From: Lineus longissimus
Lineage: Eukaryota > Nemertea > Pilidiophora > Heteronemertea > Lineidae
Direction: 5' to 3'
Length of the DNA stretch: 60,000 bases
Assembly (NCBI RefSeq): GCF_910592395.1
Contig: NC_088324.1
Span: 15,590,953 to 15,650,952 of the forward strand
This document shows, piece by piece, positions 37,506 to 51,306 of this stretch. The notes below the pieces were generated by a model. It was given only the letters and a program-made list of their open reading frames with translations. It had not been told where the DNA came from and did no database searches. Numbering within the stretch: position 1 is the first letter of the stretch; each line of letters opens with the position of its first letter. The position numbers and the translations under genes were made by a program.

Positions 37506-40500
37506 CGAATCGAAATGCGTTGTCATGAGTGCCCAATCTCCAACAGAAAACGTATTTCCCATGCTCCGAAACTGGGATATCGCATTCTAAATGCTCTCGC
37601 TGTGAAATTGGCGAGTAGGCTACGGTTGGAACTATTCTCCATCGCTGGAGATCATCCATCCGCCCAGGATACCCCCTTAAGTGACGATTCTGCGTGTGCG
37701 AATGCCGAACATAGATGTATCTTTTGGTTAGTCGTTGGCATCAGTTGGTAGCGAAAGCTCTCCATCTGCTCAGGGTAACCAGCCAACAAACTTACTCTAA
37801 GCTATCTCAGTGACACCAGGACCCTGACTGTCATTGGTTTCATCGGCGAGTGTGCTACCGCTTGACCAATTCTCCATACCAAGAGTTCTCAATCACTGCC
37901 CCATCATCAACTACCCAGTCCTCGGCGCCTAGGTTATCGGATCTTGAGATAATGCAGTGATTGAGTCAGAAGACAAGTCTTCTCCATCAGGATCGTTGAT
38001 TAGTGAGTCCTTCCAACCGACAGAAGCAAGGAGCTTTACTCCCAAACCTCACTAGTCCATTTTACTTAACTTCAGTCTCCCTTCCGTGGCGCTGGCAGAC
38101 TAATCTGATTAAGCTGATTAGGACCTTTTGATAAGTGAAAATTAATGTTTAACTAAGATCTGAGCGAGTGCTGAATGTTGTCTTAAGATGTTATGGATTG
38201 ATTCTAACAGGAATTAGAACATCAATACCTTATATACAGTGGATACACTATATTTTAGTCCTAGTTGCGGTGAATATAATGTAAACAAGATTGAATGCTT
38301 CTTTTGCGGGCATTTTGAAAGCGCAAGGGAAAATCTACAGAACGAAAGGGAGATTCTATAGAATGTCGTCTGCTGTGTTGCGAGTTTGTGTTTGTCTTTC
38401 AGCGAAACGGAAATTAATAATGTGCTAAGGAAATTTGGCAGTTTGTTGAAGGAATTACAGGAAAGGTTTAAGAAATGAGGCGATTGCTTCATCATTTTGT
38501 TCTATGTCTATCACTGATGACCTTCTAAATCCAAATAGGCCAAAGACAAAAAAAATAATCGTTAAAATCAAACTCATAGAAACTCACTCGACAGATGATA
38601 TCAGTTCAAATGGGTCAATCCAACCATAGTGCTTTGAAGAACACATAGGAATGTCACCTTTTTTCTGACGTCTTACCCTTTGACAAATGACAGATTCTGA
38701 AGACTTGTCGACGAATTAGTTTGGTTCATGTTTAAGCAATGAATTATCGAGGGGAGAAGCAGTTTTCAGACAGTTGGTCTGTTTATCCTCGGTAATCACA
38801 ACAGAGGGAGAGTCTACACAACGACACAGTGACGGTCTGATAATTCCAATTATGACAATTAGAGCTGGTTTTGAGGAAATTAGCGTTATGCCCAAGTGAA
38901 TTACGTGTTTATTCCCCGAATCAAGCTATTGACTGAAGCAGTTCGCGGTTTTGATGTGGCGAGGACTTGACGTGACACGAATGAAACACAGCGGTCAAGA
39001 CCACATTGTCATATAAATAATCTTCTTATACGCGTTCGTAGCGTCAGTCAAAACTTCTAGAGCAAATCGGATGGAAGATTCATATTCTAACGAAACCACT
39101 TGCAAGTAGACAGCCCAGTTAAAAGTTAAGAAATCTCAGTCAGCAACCTAATCCAAGGTGAATGCATGCATTACTAAATGACTCTGAGCCTCAGAAATAA
39201 ATAATTCATTCTGAAAAGCTAGTGTTTTGTTGATACCTCCAAAATGCGATATGGGGAGTCTGTTTCATAGTCTGGTGTACGCGAACGCTGCACGGACCTA
39301 ATGAAATATCTTTCGGTGAGAGCAGCTCACTTGTGAGGATGATAGCTATCAAATTAAAAGCACTAGCTCGTTCTATACCGAGGGGTCATTTTCGCTGCAA
39401 TCTTGCTTCCAGCTCCCAGGAGAGGTTAACGCAGTACCCCAGCCACAGGATCTGCAGCAATAGCAGAAGCTGTTTTCATCGCGATGACTACAGTTTGTTC
39501 TCATAAGACCAGAGGACATCTTGGGATCAACTCACATATACGTGCACATTTTTGCTCCAACCTACCAAAAGCGGTTAATGCATTATTGCCAGCAACCTCA
39601 GCAGCATATACCAAATGAAGTGGCAGCCTTTTTGCAAGCCTATCAGACTTGTTTAAAGACCGCGTAAATTGAATTGAAGCTTGTATTGATCTCCCTAAAA
39701 CCAATTTGCAGTTTTGAATGTATGTTAGGATTCGTATCAAATATTCATGAATATCATAAAGCTGGCATTAATAGGAATTTAATGGGGGATAACTAATATA
39801 TGACTGATGAGATGAGTACAGTCGAGCACAAGGAGAGAACTTCAATGTGGCAGAAAATTGTCTTACGGTAAAATGGAGTGTTTGCTTCTCTCATATAAGG
39901 ACCAAAGATTACCACAGTAATCATTTAATAGTTAACACCAAAAATATTAGTATAATTTTGATTTCAATAACTCCCAAAATATTAACCTACTTTTAAGCAA
40001 ATTTTTTTCATGTGGCAGATATCAATATCTTTGTTTTCCAGGTGTGGTTCGATTTCATAACTTCCTTCCGTATTAATCAAAATCGGTGTGTCTCCTAGAA
40101 CATGCCCTCAGTTTCTCCCTCTCTTCTCAAAACATGGCGGACATAATTTCAGACGGGTCGAATAATGACCCCAGGCTAATGGCATTACAGTGGAATCATC
40201 CTGTGTTTATGATCCAAAGTGTTTCAGTTGTTTCCGATATATAGATTTTCCTGTCAGCTTTGAGAGAGGTTGAGGAGGGTCTGGGAGCGGACAGGTGGTG
40301 ATGGGAGAGTGATCAGATGACGGCAAGTCAATCGGAGCAGACGATACCATGGTGACACGTGATGAGGACGAGTTTGGCCGTCATGATGGTGTAACACGGT
40401 AAATGAGAGCGGCCAAGATGGCACAAGAGAGGGTGAAACGTCGGGTAATGCGAAAGAGAATGGCCTTAGAAGTGTGAGAGAAGACGTTAAAACACCTGAA

Positions 40501-43141
40501 ACAAATGAAAGGAACATTCATGCCACGCAATTACAACTGTCATCTTCCTTAATCATCGTCTCCTTCTGTGAACGTGTACAATATCATTAGAAATGAAATT
40601 TGAAAAGCGACAGAAGTTTCACGATGATCTCAGGTGGCTGCAAAGGCCTGGTTAATTGATTCGTTTTATACTTTAGTCTCACACTTTTGATGGCTTAAAC
40701 CATATTGTGGGTTTAAGTAAATATATATACTTAAGTGACAACCTATTTGTGGATGACATCAGTTATTTTGCAACTACAGTAAAAATCTTAGCATTGCCAG
40801 GCTAGCGGCACAGAAGACCGACGGAATATGTTGCCTAATCACTTCTCCTGAGCGCCCTGTAACATGTATAATGGAGTCATCAATCCCCTCACCGGACACG
40901 GCAGTGCGTAATACCCTAGCGCTTGCCTAAGCTAACCTGGCCAGCTAAAAGCCCTCTCCGCGGACGCTAATGGAACGCTAATGATCTATACCTTAATCAC
41001 GGAAGGAATAGAAGTCGGTGCCACTTTTAACGTTATGGAGTCATGAAATGGAATCAAGAAGACAAAGCGACATCTCGACCACTTACGGCGTTTTGATGTA
41101 TACACGCGCGCGTCTCCATTAAACGACAAACATTAGCGTTATATAAGAACGAGGCGAACGCGTGCTGCGTTATTGGTTATAGTATCCCATTAAATGGACG
41201 CTCTGTCAATGGAAATGCGAAACAGACTAAAAGGTCTGGTTACGGGCCTGAAGTCAACACGCTACAATGCTGTACATGGTGTCCTAATGAAACGACATTC
41301 ACTTTTTGGCTAGTAAGACTATAAACTTGAGGACATTTATGATTCAAGAGCAGCGAATGATCCTAACGCATTCGACATGTCAGAGCTTGAGCACGCGTGC
41401 GTCTTCCTGGTAGCGAACTCATCACTGCCAATCCTCTTATAGAGCCTAATGTAGTGGATGGAAAATATATGTCGTTCTCTAAAAGCCATTTTTAATAATC
41501 GAATCCACTCATGTTCTGTTTTTATCTTATTTGTGAGAGCGAGTCACGGCAGCCATTAAAACATCCATTCAACGCAGCGTCGATGAGACTTGGACTGAAC
41601 GGAAAAAGGGTATCAATGCAGGGTAGATTTCGAATCGGTTTTATGCTAGTGTTTCCACCGTATGTTAAATCGTGTCATTGGTATATGAAGAGCGATCACA
41701 GTCTTGCTATAGATCATAACCCTGGGAATATATTCCGTAAGCTAAGAACCTGTGAAGTGCTGCAGTAATATTACTAGCAGATCTGTCTGCAAGCTACTCT
41801 CCTCTCGTTTGCTAAAATTGTCCTTGAGTTAACAAGAATTAGGAGGAGACAATCACTTATAACCATGCTGAAGAAAGCCCATCATAAATTGAATCCCTGC
41901 CATGTTTCCTTGAAATTTCCCAACAGGATCAACCGTCAGTTGTAAAATCATAAAACTTGAGGTTTTATGTCTCGACGTCACTCTTTCTCAAGGTAATACA
42001 ATAAAACTGTCAGTTATTATCAATGCATCTCTTGTGTTCATCTGATCCAATAATGCCTAAGCATGGTTCTTCCTTCAACAATCCTATCACTAAACCATAA
42101 AATCAGCTTTTCTCCACAAGCAATGACTACCAAACTATTGATGGATTTGTTGAGGGCTAGTTGCGGGTGCTGAGACAGATGTAACGTGACGCAAGGAACC
42201 TTGACTAAAATGGGGAAACGAGTATCAAATGTTTGATTTCGCTCCCATGACCTTGTCCCAAAAGCCTTTCTGTTCCGCAACCTCAATATCGGCGAGCACT
42301 GATATCTGCTTGATATGATAGATGACCGTGTGTTTATAGTTAGTGTCTCAGAGATCTCGTGTGTCAGTGGTCGCTTCATCACGAAAAAGGGAAGATTTGA
42401 AAACATGTCACAGATCAATGGTACCCCACTGATCCAACATTTGAATGTAGAAGCTAGGAGAAAACGTTACCAACTGTTGCTCAACAAACAAATGGCAGTT
42501 GGTGATAAAGACGACAGTTTAAGTGACGTTTTAGTAATGGTTTAGTTATTGTCTAATCAAGGACGGGACAGTTGTTTTGGGTAAACTATTTCATCTTACA
42601 GGCGACAGAATATCAACAAGCATGGCAGCTCAACAACTGTTGTTGAACAACGGCGGCAATGATAGAAGTAAGCTTATATAAAAAGGAGGCAAGGAACGGC
42701 CACTATCTTCTGACAAAACATTTTTTTGAATCACCAAATTTTATGTTTACAATTTTTGAATCAGCACAGTTTTTTTCTGGGCATAATAAACTCTTCACAG
42801 TGTTATTGCAAGCCATTATAAGTACATAAACAGTTTTGAAATACCAATGCCAGCAAACTGCTTCAGGAAAGAAATGATGCTGGTCACGCAACGGGGACTA
42901 GGACAAAGCAGTCTGATCAGCCACGGGCAAACAAATCCGCGGGGTACCATTACTAAGTAATGGTTTTTCAATTCTTCTGTGGTTTTCTGAAGGAATGACC
43001 ACGGTCACGCGATGGCTGAGCTCAGATTCACTAAACGATGGGGACTTCGAGGAAGAGGGGAATAACCAGAGTGTTCAGCTTCAGCATTTCTTAAGCCGTC
43101 ATGTATGCATAAAAACCCTAACGGTCAAGTTAGAAAACACT

Positions 43142-43569
43142 AAATTGTTTTGCATCTTTAAACCTCGAAAAATAGCTGCGTGCTCCTATAATCATCACAG
43201 GGTGTCATGTTCATCTCCTGATTATGTATCTTATGAATTCACTTTGCCAATATTGTAAAAGGGCAATTTTAAAGGCCACTTTGAAACTGAAAATGGTACA
43301 GATGGCACAAAAGACGCAGTTTTGTCAAGCTTCTACGTGAAATGAAAACCTGCAAAATATGTCCATATACAACAACGGCTTCATGGCATAGTGGATAAGA
43401 CGGTAAGGATTGAGTGTCGAGGACCCGAGTTCGAACCCGCTCGAGGAATATTAATCACTTTTTCTTTTAATGGGAGCGTCTCTGTGACCTGTCGCATCTG
43501 TGCAGTCACGTGAGACATGTCGCTGGGAGTCTATCATTTTCAAGTGCAGTTGGTCGTTTGGTGGTCGGG
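43142..43569 (+). repeat. Composite tRNA-like interspersed repeat, copy 1
   Basis: About 430 bases match 53796-54232 with scattered differences and small indels. The middle holds an A-box-like TGGCATAGTGGATAAGACGG (43384-43403) and a B-box-like GAGTTCGAACCC (43427-43438), 43 bases apart as in a tRNA gene. The flanks are not tRNA-like: about 240 bases of unrelated sequence precede the A box and about 130 follow the B box. The acceptor and T stems do not pair properly, so it is not a functional tRNA gene. It looks like a SINE with an internal pol III promoter, or a larger element that contains one. Confidence 0.8.
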
Positions 43570-46500
43570 ACTGCAGTGAGTGCATGCATTGAGTTTTGAC
43601 CACAGCACAACTCTCATAGTGCTATTTTCCGGAAGCTTTCTCATTGCAAATACCAGATTCACGTAACTGCTAGACGATAACACAGCTGCAAGATCATCGG
43701 TGGACCCTTTTACACGACTGGAGAAATAGAAGGCAACTTCGATCATGAGATTTCTTTCAAAACTGATCGCCCTTGACTTCTTGAAATCTCCACATTACCA
43801 AGTGAAAGCAAGCTCGTCGCAGGTGCGCATCGGCGGCTTTTGATTTGCAAATTGGTCTACGATACGTATCGATAGCCTTTGATAAACCAATAGCTCTAGT
43901 TATCGTGTCAAGTGCATCATGGTCAATTCTGCACCGTCATTATCATCATTATCTCCGCACCTTTTGTACAAGAGTTATTTCATCCAATCTAACCCCGCAT
44001 CTCCCAAGGAGAGAGTGGTAGGACTAAAGAGAGTTGGGTGACTCAAAGATCGAGCCTACACAAGATCATCGAACCGACTTTGTGAAAGAAAAACTTTTAA
44101 TCAGCCCCCACTGCTGACGAGGCCAATTTGTGAAAAAAGGTTCCCTCTGCCCGCGGATGGTGATCTCAGAAAGCTAATGTGCTTTGCTAGATGTCTAACA
44201 TCGCCTGCAAGTAATTGGCGAACGCGATCTCCAAAATACAGAATTCTTTTTGAAAGTTCAAGTGTCCTCTCTTTATGGTAGAAGGGTCAGTTTCAATAGC
44301 GAGAATTCGATGTCACTACCATGTCCAAACTGATTTAGAAATCTCCACCTCTACCATGGTCGGAATTGAAAAACATAAGATTGGGCAATCCACTCCCAAC
44401 GCGCAGTGTAATGGCCAGGAGCAATGGAAGGAATGATCTCTAGATTGTTGACAGATACGAGAGACTCCCATTTCAATCCGTCCTTATTATCATCGTCAGT
44501 CGCGGGAGGTTAATCTCGAAAGAAAGCTGACGAGTTTTTGATAGCAATCCTACCAATTCACCTCTGAATCCGGGGATGTCAGGGTAGAACAGCGGGCGCG
44601 ATGGAATCACTCCCTTTCTTCACTGACTTTGATACAACCAACACCAAATCACGCTATTATCCAAAATCACATTAATGACTCTAAAGTATCATTGATTCCT
44701 CCGCTGCGTCGTCGGTAAAACGGCAATTTGGATGACACCACCTTTGTCATGGCATTCCTGCGCGTCTTTGACACAAGATACGGGCATTTGTCTCCAAGAG
44801 GGAGAAACGCACGATGGGCAGATTGGCTCTATTGTTGTGAGCACTGAAGGCGCGCTGCCTAATGACGCTCATTTTGACTTGGTAAGGTGATATGAAGTAA
44901 AAGGTTACCTTTTCACGAGCATTTTTAGAAGGAGAAAGCTCTATTTGTCAGGTTTGACGTCTCCGGGTAAGAGGAGCGGATTATGGCAATCTCGTCCCCC
45001 AGGTTTTTATGTTTTTCCATCGGTTTTTGCAGACGAGTAAATGGTCCAAGCGCCACAGTGTGGAACTAGGCTTGCTTTTTGTATCCATCAACAACAGACA
45101 AAGCAAAATGATGTGTAACAACTTTGAGGAACCGTGCAAGAGTGGATAGATATGCACCAAAGACCAACCATTGAGATCATTGCCCATCATATAGGGTTGT
45201 TTTAAGATCTGGGCATGACATTCGGCTGATGGGCACGTATTTTGATGAGTGGCAGAATATCCACAGCTCAAAATATTCTTTCCATTACGACTACATCCGC
45301 CATGATGACCAGGATTCAGTCAAAGGTGTTTTTACATTCATTTCAACCTGGTCTCGATATTTCCTGGTGTGTAGGTTTTGTCAATTTCACTAACACACCA
45401 TAATCCAGCGCTTAAACGACGAACTGACTCTTAACCGGTAAAAATGGCTTCCCTGGCCTATTCAGGCAGCCATTTCCTTGGCCGATTCACAGATTAGTTT
45501 TGTGCATTTAAATGGCGATTATCATCCCACTTGGCTAAAGAAAGCGCAGTTCAGCCTGGAGTCCAATCAATCTATGGCGAGATCCATTAATGAAAGTGCA
45601 CTACCGTTATTTCACGAGATTAACAGTCAGGATTTAAAGCAAGAAGTAGTTGTACAATCTACTCTTTTCTTCTAACTAAAATGCTAAAAAGGCACAAGTA
45701 GACTTCTTTCTCGCGTCTATCACTAAAAGTAACATTATGCACTTGAATCTTTGATGTAACTGCATATCGATCAAGCCTGGAGATCGATAGCTGGTCCAAT
45801 GTGTGGAAGGAAAGAATGCCAGCTTCTTGTTGATTGTAACCAAGGCTATATCCCATGCAATACTTCCGAGTTCTCTGTACATATCTTGCAGGTGCTTGTA
45901 CTTTTTAGATGATGACACAAAATATTACTATCACTGGTAAATTAGGCCAAGCTAGTTTCTTCTTCAATTTAACTTCGGCCATTGAGTAACTCAGTCCGAC
46001 TCAGCTACCAAATAAAGATACGGTTTCACAGCTTCTTACCTGCTTACTTATGATACTCAACGATTAACAGACCCCACAGTTCACTCTAAAAACCATCCAT
46101 CAATGGTACAAAAGCCATTAATGGAAGTGCAGCAATTTCACTAGATTGATAGTAGAGATAAAGTCCATAAGTACGATAAGTTATCCATTCTTCACGAGAA
46201 AGGTAAATACTAAATGCTGAGTGATTGCGGTTAAATTCACCAACTGAACCCATTATTTTAATTTCCAGTAATATTTGAGAGTGCCTTTCTTCTTTTTTGG
46301 TCTTCTTGTGAGAGATGGTGATAATGTAGTATCACGTGGTAGCAAAATAAAGAGGTGACCATGATTTATTGCTGGCACAGGCCCTCCATCGAAGTGGCAA
46401 CCACAAACATATTGTCAAAGTATTCAACATGATTAAGTAGGCCTCATCGGCTACCATGGCCATGAACTTTGTTGCTAGATATTTTAATTGTTGTTGTTGA

Positions 46501-49500
46501 AAATCTGTTGAAAATCCTGTTCAATAGAGTTACTCATTGTGTTAATAAAGACATAGGGTTAACAAACACATAAATATCAATTCTTCAAATGTCACACAGG
46601 AAGAGCAATGACTACCGACTGTTTTATGTCGGAGTTAAAAGGCTTCAGTAGCTCAGAGCGGAACTCTCGGATCGGTGACGGGCCTCGTTAGGACCTGGCT
46701 GCTTTCCTGTGAGTTGATTACTCTTACATCGACAGAATAATAACGATTACTGTTTCATGTTGTTTCCTCTACTGCGTACTGTCGCGAAGAGGAGGTAATG
46801 GGTGGGTTGGAGGGGGATGGGTAGGCATCGTCTTCGACGGGCATCGTTAAAGTACATCTAGGCCAATTAGTACTACAGAGCGAGCGAACCTTTAAACTAA
46901 CCAGATACTGCTGTTCACTTCGACCAGCATTTTTATCGAATTGTGCTTCTACGCTGGGCAGCACTGAGTGAAGTCTAATGTTACAATTCACGACCCGCTG
47001 CAACTTCCTCGATGGTCAACATGCCTGACAAAGAATTATCGACTAAACTGGCATTCCGAAGGTTTGTTTGTACATTTACTCCCCTTTTCATCAGGAAATA
47101 TATAATGAGCCTGACTATTCCTTTTGCGCCTGTTTTCATTTCCAATTCTAGATCAATCCAGCTATTTTCCATTAGTTATTTTGCAGAGTAATTGATACTA
47201 AGGTGGTCAAGCTTCACCAACAGGAAATAAACCATGGAGCATCACACCGAAGCAGGATGTGAACATTACTCTGATTGGTTGATTCTTTCTGGTGCACAAG
47301 TCAACAAATAATGTCTCGGTTTACAATCAATCCCTCCATTTTGCCACCTCCTTAAAATATCATTACCCTTGTTGCACTGATGAAAAAAGGCATGACCACT
47401 TCATTCCTCTGGTCACTTTGGCCGGAAAGTTGTCAATTATTAGGCTCAAATGAAATGAATGTCTATAAAATGGTCATTTGACATTTCTCTTGACCTGGAT
47501 GACGAGGGAGGTAACCGTGAGGCCAGGCAACTAACACCTTTCCTGTTCCTGTATGATGAAATCTTGTAAAATCTTCTGAGGAGGGTTCTCTTTCTCAGCA
47601 CGTTATCAGGCAGGTTTCTTGACCCATGCGAAAAGCTACGATCGTATCATAACGTATCAACGAGGCCCCTCAAGTGGCGTGTAAAGGAATTTGCGCAGGG
47701 CTTGACGACACCACAGACCTTCGTACTCCGTCGTTCGGAAGAGAGGCAAAATCTGTCTCTTGCAGAGGTGACCAACGACTACTTTTAGCGTAAACTTAGA
47801 GGCCTGCATCGTTTGCATTCACAAGGCCATTACACATTATTGTAGTCGTTTTTCTTATATCTGTTGTGACTAACCGAACGCTTCATCACCTTAATACTCC
47901 GAAGATCAGCCCAGCTTGCTTCGGATCACCTCTGCTCGAGTCATCTTCAGGCCCAACAGGGATCTTTAATTCACTCACAACATCCATCGAACGTCCATTT
48001 ATCTGAGGTGGACGCGTGATCAAATTTTCATGAATCTCAAGCGATCATGAATATGGGGCATTCACCACAAATGAGAAATTAATCATTTAAGAGGCTGGAC
48101 ATTATTTACTCCACGTGTTAACCTGACACCAATTTCATCCAGCCACGATAAGCGCCAGGAAACCCCCACCAAACGTGCACCGTCAGAAATTGAATTTCTA
48201 GTCAATAACTGGGCCCTCGCCCTGATCCAGCTCTCAGTTTGCAATCTTGGAGAAAATCAAGCTTTGGAGGATGAATTTAACCCAAGGAATGCTGAGGGTT
48301 CTACGATTGTTTGATGAACTCGCCTCATATCAATGGCGTTCTTAACTAATGGCGCCACATGTTGTGGAGGTACATCGAACTCCACGCGTCGATTCCAACC
48401 ATTCTCCGGAGTGGCCCGTCTCTAACACATGTTCAGAGGGGTTCCTAAAGATATCTAAGCCCATACACCAGCTACCGCTATTTGGAGTTAATATACATTA
48501 GAGAAACATAACCTTGTCTATCCCAGGCCAACAAGCGTGAATCAGCATGGGTTTACCTCCTCCATTAATTCTTCAGGAAATGGTGAAAAGGGCACATCGG
48601 GAAAGAAGTTTTTGAATGATTATTTACACGGCAGGCGATACTCGCATGGCTGGTGCAACTAACTGTTCTTCTAGCAACATGAATCAGTCATGATGGTGAT
48701 ATTTTCTTAAGAGCCATCTCGTTGATTTCTTCAAGCATCTAGTCCGATGAAGAAGAGTGACAACTTTAGCAATCGAGGACAAACCGGACGTGCCAACATT
48801 GACACCAGTCTGGTTTGGTCAAGTGGACAGGGCCGTAGAAATGAGAGTAGTCTTTCTGGTGACATCGTCTTAACAGTTGATGCACTGATTCAGTGACACT
48901 ACTGGGGCGAGGACCAACCTAAGAAGCAGTACGTATGCTGATTAAAAGCAGGTTTATGCGAGTTGTTGGGTTATTCACAAAGATGGCTTGGTTACGGTAG
49001 CAAAGTGTCTTAACCAGGTAGCCAGAGTGACTTTAGCGATATGAACTACTGCACCTCGATGGACCTTTTTCACACTCTTCCTCTCTGGTTCATTCACGGA
49101 CTCCTAACCACTCAAACGGATTGCTCCATTACAGTAATAGCAACACCATTTTATACAAATCTCCCTTCTTCTGAAAAAGCTGTATCATTTTGTTAATTCA
49201 TGTTAAAAGATGGACCAAAAACAACAAAAGGTTGATTCATATATTTGCGGTTAACTTATTGGAGTCCAATCTCGAGAATGGGTGAGGATTTGTAATAAAA
49301 CCAAATGGTTGTGGTGGATTACTAATCTATCCATTCTAACCTAGGAGCGATCTGGCCATTATCTAATGTGTTAACCCTGTGAGTCATGAGTCAGATATCA
49401 GTACTGAAAGTTACAAGCAATAGTAAGAGTCTTCATTTGCCTTTTATCCACGAATTTACAAGCTATGTATTCAAATTCAAACATCTTCACAAAACAAAGC

Positions 49501-51226
49501 ATTCTTTGTGAAACTAGCCATCGATTTGGCGACGTACGGCAGGGAATTTTGGGAAATAAAAAAGAAGCAAAGAACTTGATATCGTCAATACTTCGGATTG
49601 ACGTCAAAAACAACCTCGAGTAGCAGAATCGTTGCGATAGTACATGAAGTATCGTCACGATTTGGTTGACAATGCCATCATCAATGACGGCATCGACACT
49701 TTAAAGCTTTAGTTGTGCACCTCTGTATTGGAACTTTAACTGCGTCTGTGTACCTTTTCGTAACTTCTGGCCTATTGGTGTAAATAAAGCGCTGCAACTA
49801 ATGTGCAACGTAACGTGAAGCCCTAGACTGGTGAAACTTCATTTCACTCCAGGAACAACACTGATGTAAAGTTTAACTGTCAGCGAAATAAATAATCGTC
49901 TAACTTTTATACATCCTAGTCAGCATATCAGTAATCATTGACGGAGTGTTAGTATTAAACTGTCATCACGTTTGAATGCCACGCATCAATCACGTGATAC
50001 TGGTCATAACATTCTGGATAACAGTGTGGCCAGTCTCTTGTGCCATCATTACTTCCATCCCGGATTTCCAGAACATTTTGCCTTTGGCACAACCACGTAT
50101 AATCTGTAACGCAAGGTATCGTCGTTGCTTTTGAAGCTTAGGGTCACAAGAGACTAGAAAAGCGTCTAAATCACTTGGACTATAAAGATGTCATTTCCAG
50201 CAATTTTTATAATGAAACGACAAAAATTGCGTAAAAAACAAATCCCATCTAAAACCGCGGGACATCAAGCGAGATTTTGCGATGACAGTTTGAATCTGTC
50301 GTATAAGCTTCCTGATGCGTTAATTACTCCAGAAATTAATCAGATGTGTGAAAGTGCTGACGAGTCATTGAGGAAGATACTGACGGAATGTGAACGCTAG
50401 AGCCATCTTAGACTACCCGGTTGCAGATATGACAGTAAAGCTGACAATGTTTTAAAAATAAGTTTAAAAAATATAACTTTTGTGGTTTTGAGCGATTGGT
50501 ATTACCAGAGCTGTTCGGAACTGGGTCCAAGGCATTAGTTTCTTAATTGCTGCATCATGTTGTTGATGTCGATCAAACTTCACTGCCCACAAACACTTTT
50601 TTTAGGCATTGAAAGAAATGTAAAAACGTCATACTTTTTCTCTCTTAAATGTGACTTTTATGCATGATATTGAAGGGGATGTAGAGTTGGTTCGTTCGCC
50701 CTGTCAACACTTAATAGTCGAACTCTTGGATGGCTTCAATTTTGCCCGACCAATTAATAGCTATATAATTTGAGGCCGGCATCAGTCCAAGATGCTGGTC
50801 CCATAAGATCGGTTGGAACTGAATGCAGGAGATCTATAACGGGTCAATCGTCGCTATTTCCCAATTTCACATCAAACAGAACAAATAACCTACATGTGGC
50901 AAATTGCAGACGGCGAATCCACTCTCCCAAGCTCTAGTGAGTTAACTTCACCCCAGCATCAAAATAATGTCATTTATTGCCTAAAATTGGCGAAGAATGG
51001 AGCAAATTGTAGGCTGCCCCGCCGAATATTACAATTAATTTTGACAACACAGCTATTTAGATGTGATTCTGTATTTATTGGATGCGGAGATGTAATATTC
51101 TGAGGGGTTGTATAATGAACCTCAGTCTCCCTCGACGGGGATAGGACTGATATGATTTTCTTGTACACATGTAGATCATTTTTTGCAAAGTTCACAAGTC
51201 AGGAAAAAAAACAACTTCATCGATTT
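43570..51226. other. Intergenic, nothing firmly recognised
   Basis: Short frames only. Two weakly similar segments (about 45566-45640 and 46092-46165) share CCATTAATG-AAGTGCA and TTTCAC-AGATT in order and may be an old duplication. Confidence 0.45.
50188..50400 (+). CDS. Short uncharacterised frame, low confidence
   Basis: This 70-codon frame begins 9 bases after a TATAAA-like ACTATAAAG and has a second Met at residue 9, followed by a basic patch (MKRQKLRKKQ). The C-terminal half is acidic and helix-prone, with PEINQMCESADESLRKILTE. Its composition is more protein-like than most small frames around it, but no family is recognised and no splice sites or downstream signal were established. Chance is the likelier explanation. 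Confidence 0.12.
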   Translation: MSFPAIFIMKRQKLRKKQIPSKTAGHQARFCDDSLNLSYKLPDALITPEINQMCESADESLRKILTECER

Positions 51227-51306
51227 TAGTGTTGCAAATAAACAGTTAGTGTTGCAAATAAACAGTTAGTGTTGCAAATAAACTGTTAGTGTTGCAAATA
51301 AACAGT
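51227..51306 (+). repeat. 20-bp tandem repeat, four copies
   Basis: The unit TAGTGTTGCAAATAAACAGT (in phase with 51227) repeats four times, nearly perfect, with one CAGT/CTGT change and an altered end. Each unit contains AATAAA, so four polyadenylation-like hexamers are present by repetition. Confidence 0.9.

Larger units (their letters stand above)
32844..43141. other. Intergenic, nothing recognised apart from the tandem repeats listed
   Basis: Short frames only. A TATATAAG at about 41141 lies in a GC-richer patch with CGCGCG, but no supported gene follows, so it is not called a promoter. Confidence 0.5.

Noticed and set aside
39800-39835. CTGATGAG as part of a hammerhead ribozyme
   Set aside because: The required GAAA and closing stems are absent.
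41137-41150. TATATAAG near CG-rich sequence as a core promoter
   Set aside because: No supported transcript or coding exon follows, and TATA-like strings are common in this AT-rich window.
42038-42545. Overlapping frames of 126 and 76 codons on opposite strands
   Set aside because: Neither shows a domain, and mutual overlap is expected from stop-poor DNA by chance.
42946-42964. Perfect small palindrome ACCATTACTAAGTAATGGT
   Set aside because: Nine-base arms are too short to stand out in 60 kb, and nothing flanks it.
43383-43455. Possible functional tRNA gene at the A/B-box sequence
   Set aside because: The boxes are present but the acceptor and T stems do not pair, and the same sequence recurs inside a longer repeat at 53796-54232.
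46981-47172. Minus-strand frame with KGIVRLIIYFLMKRGVNVQ, faintly like an ankyrin repeat
   Set aside because: The TPLH part of the repeat is missing and no further repeats are visible.
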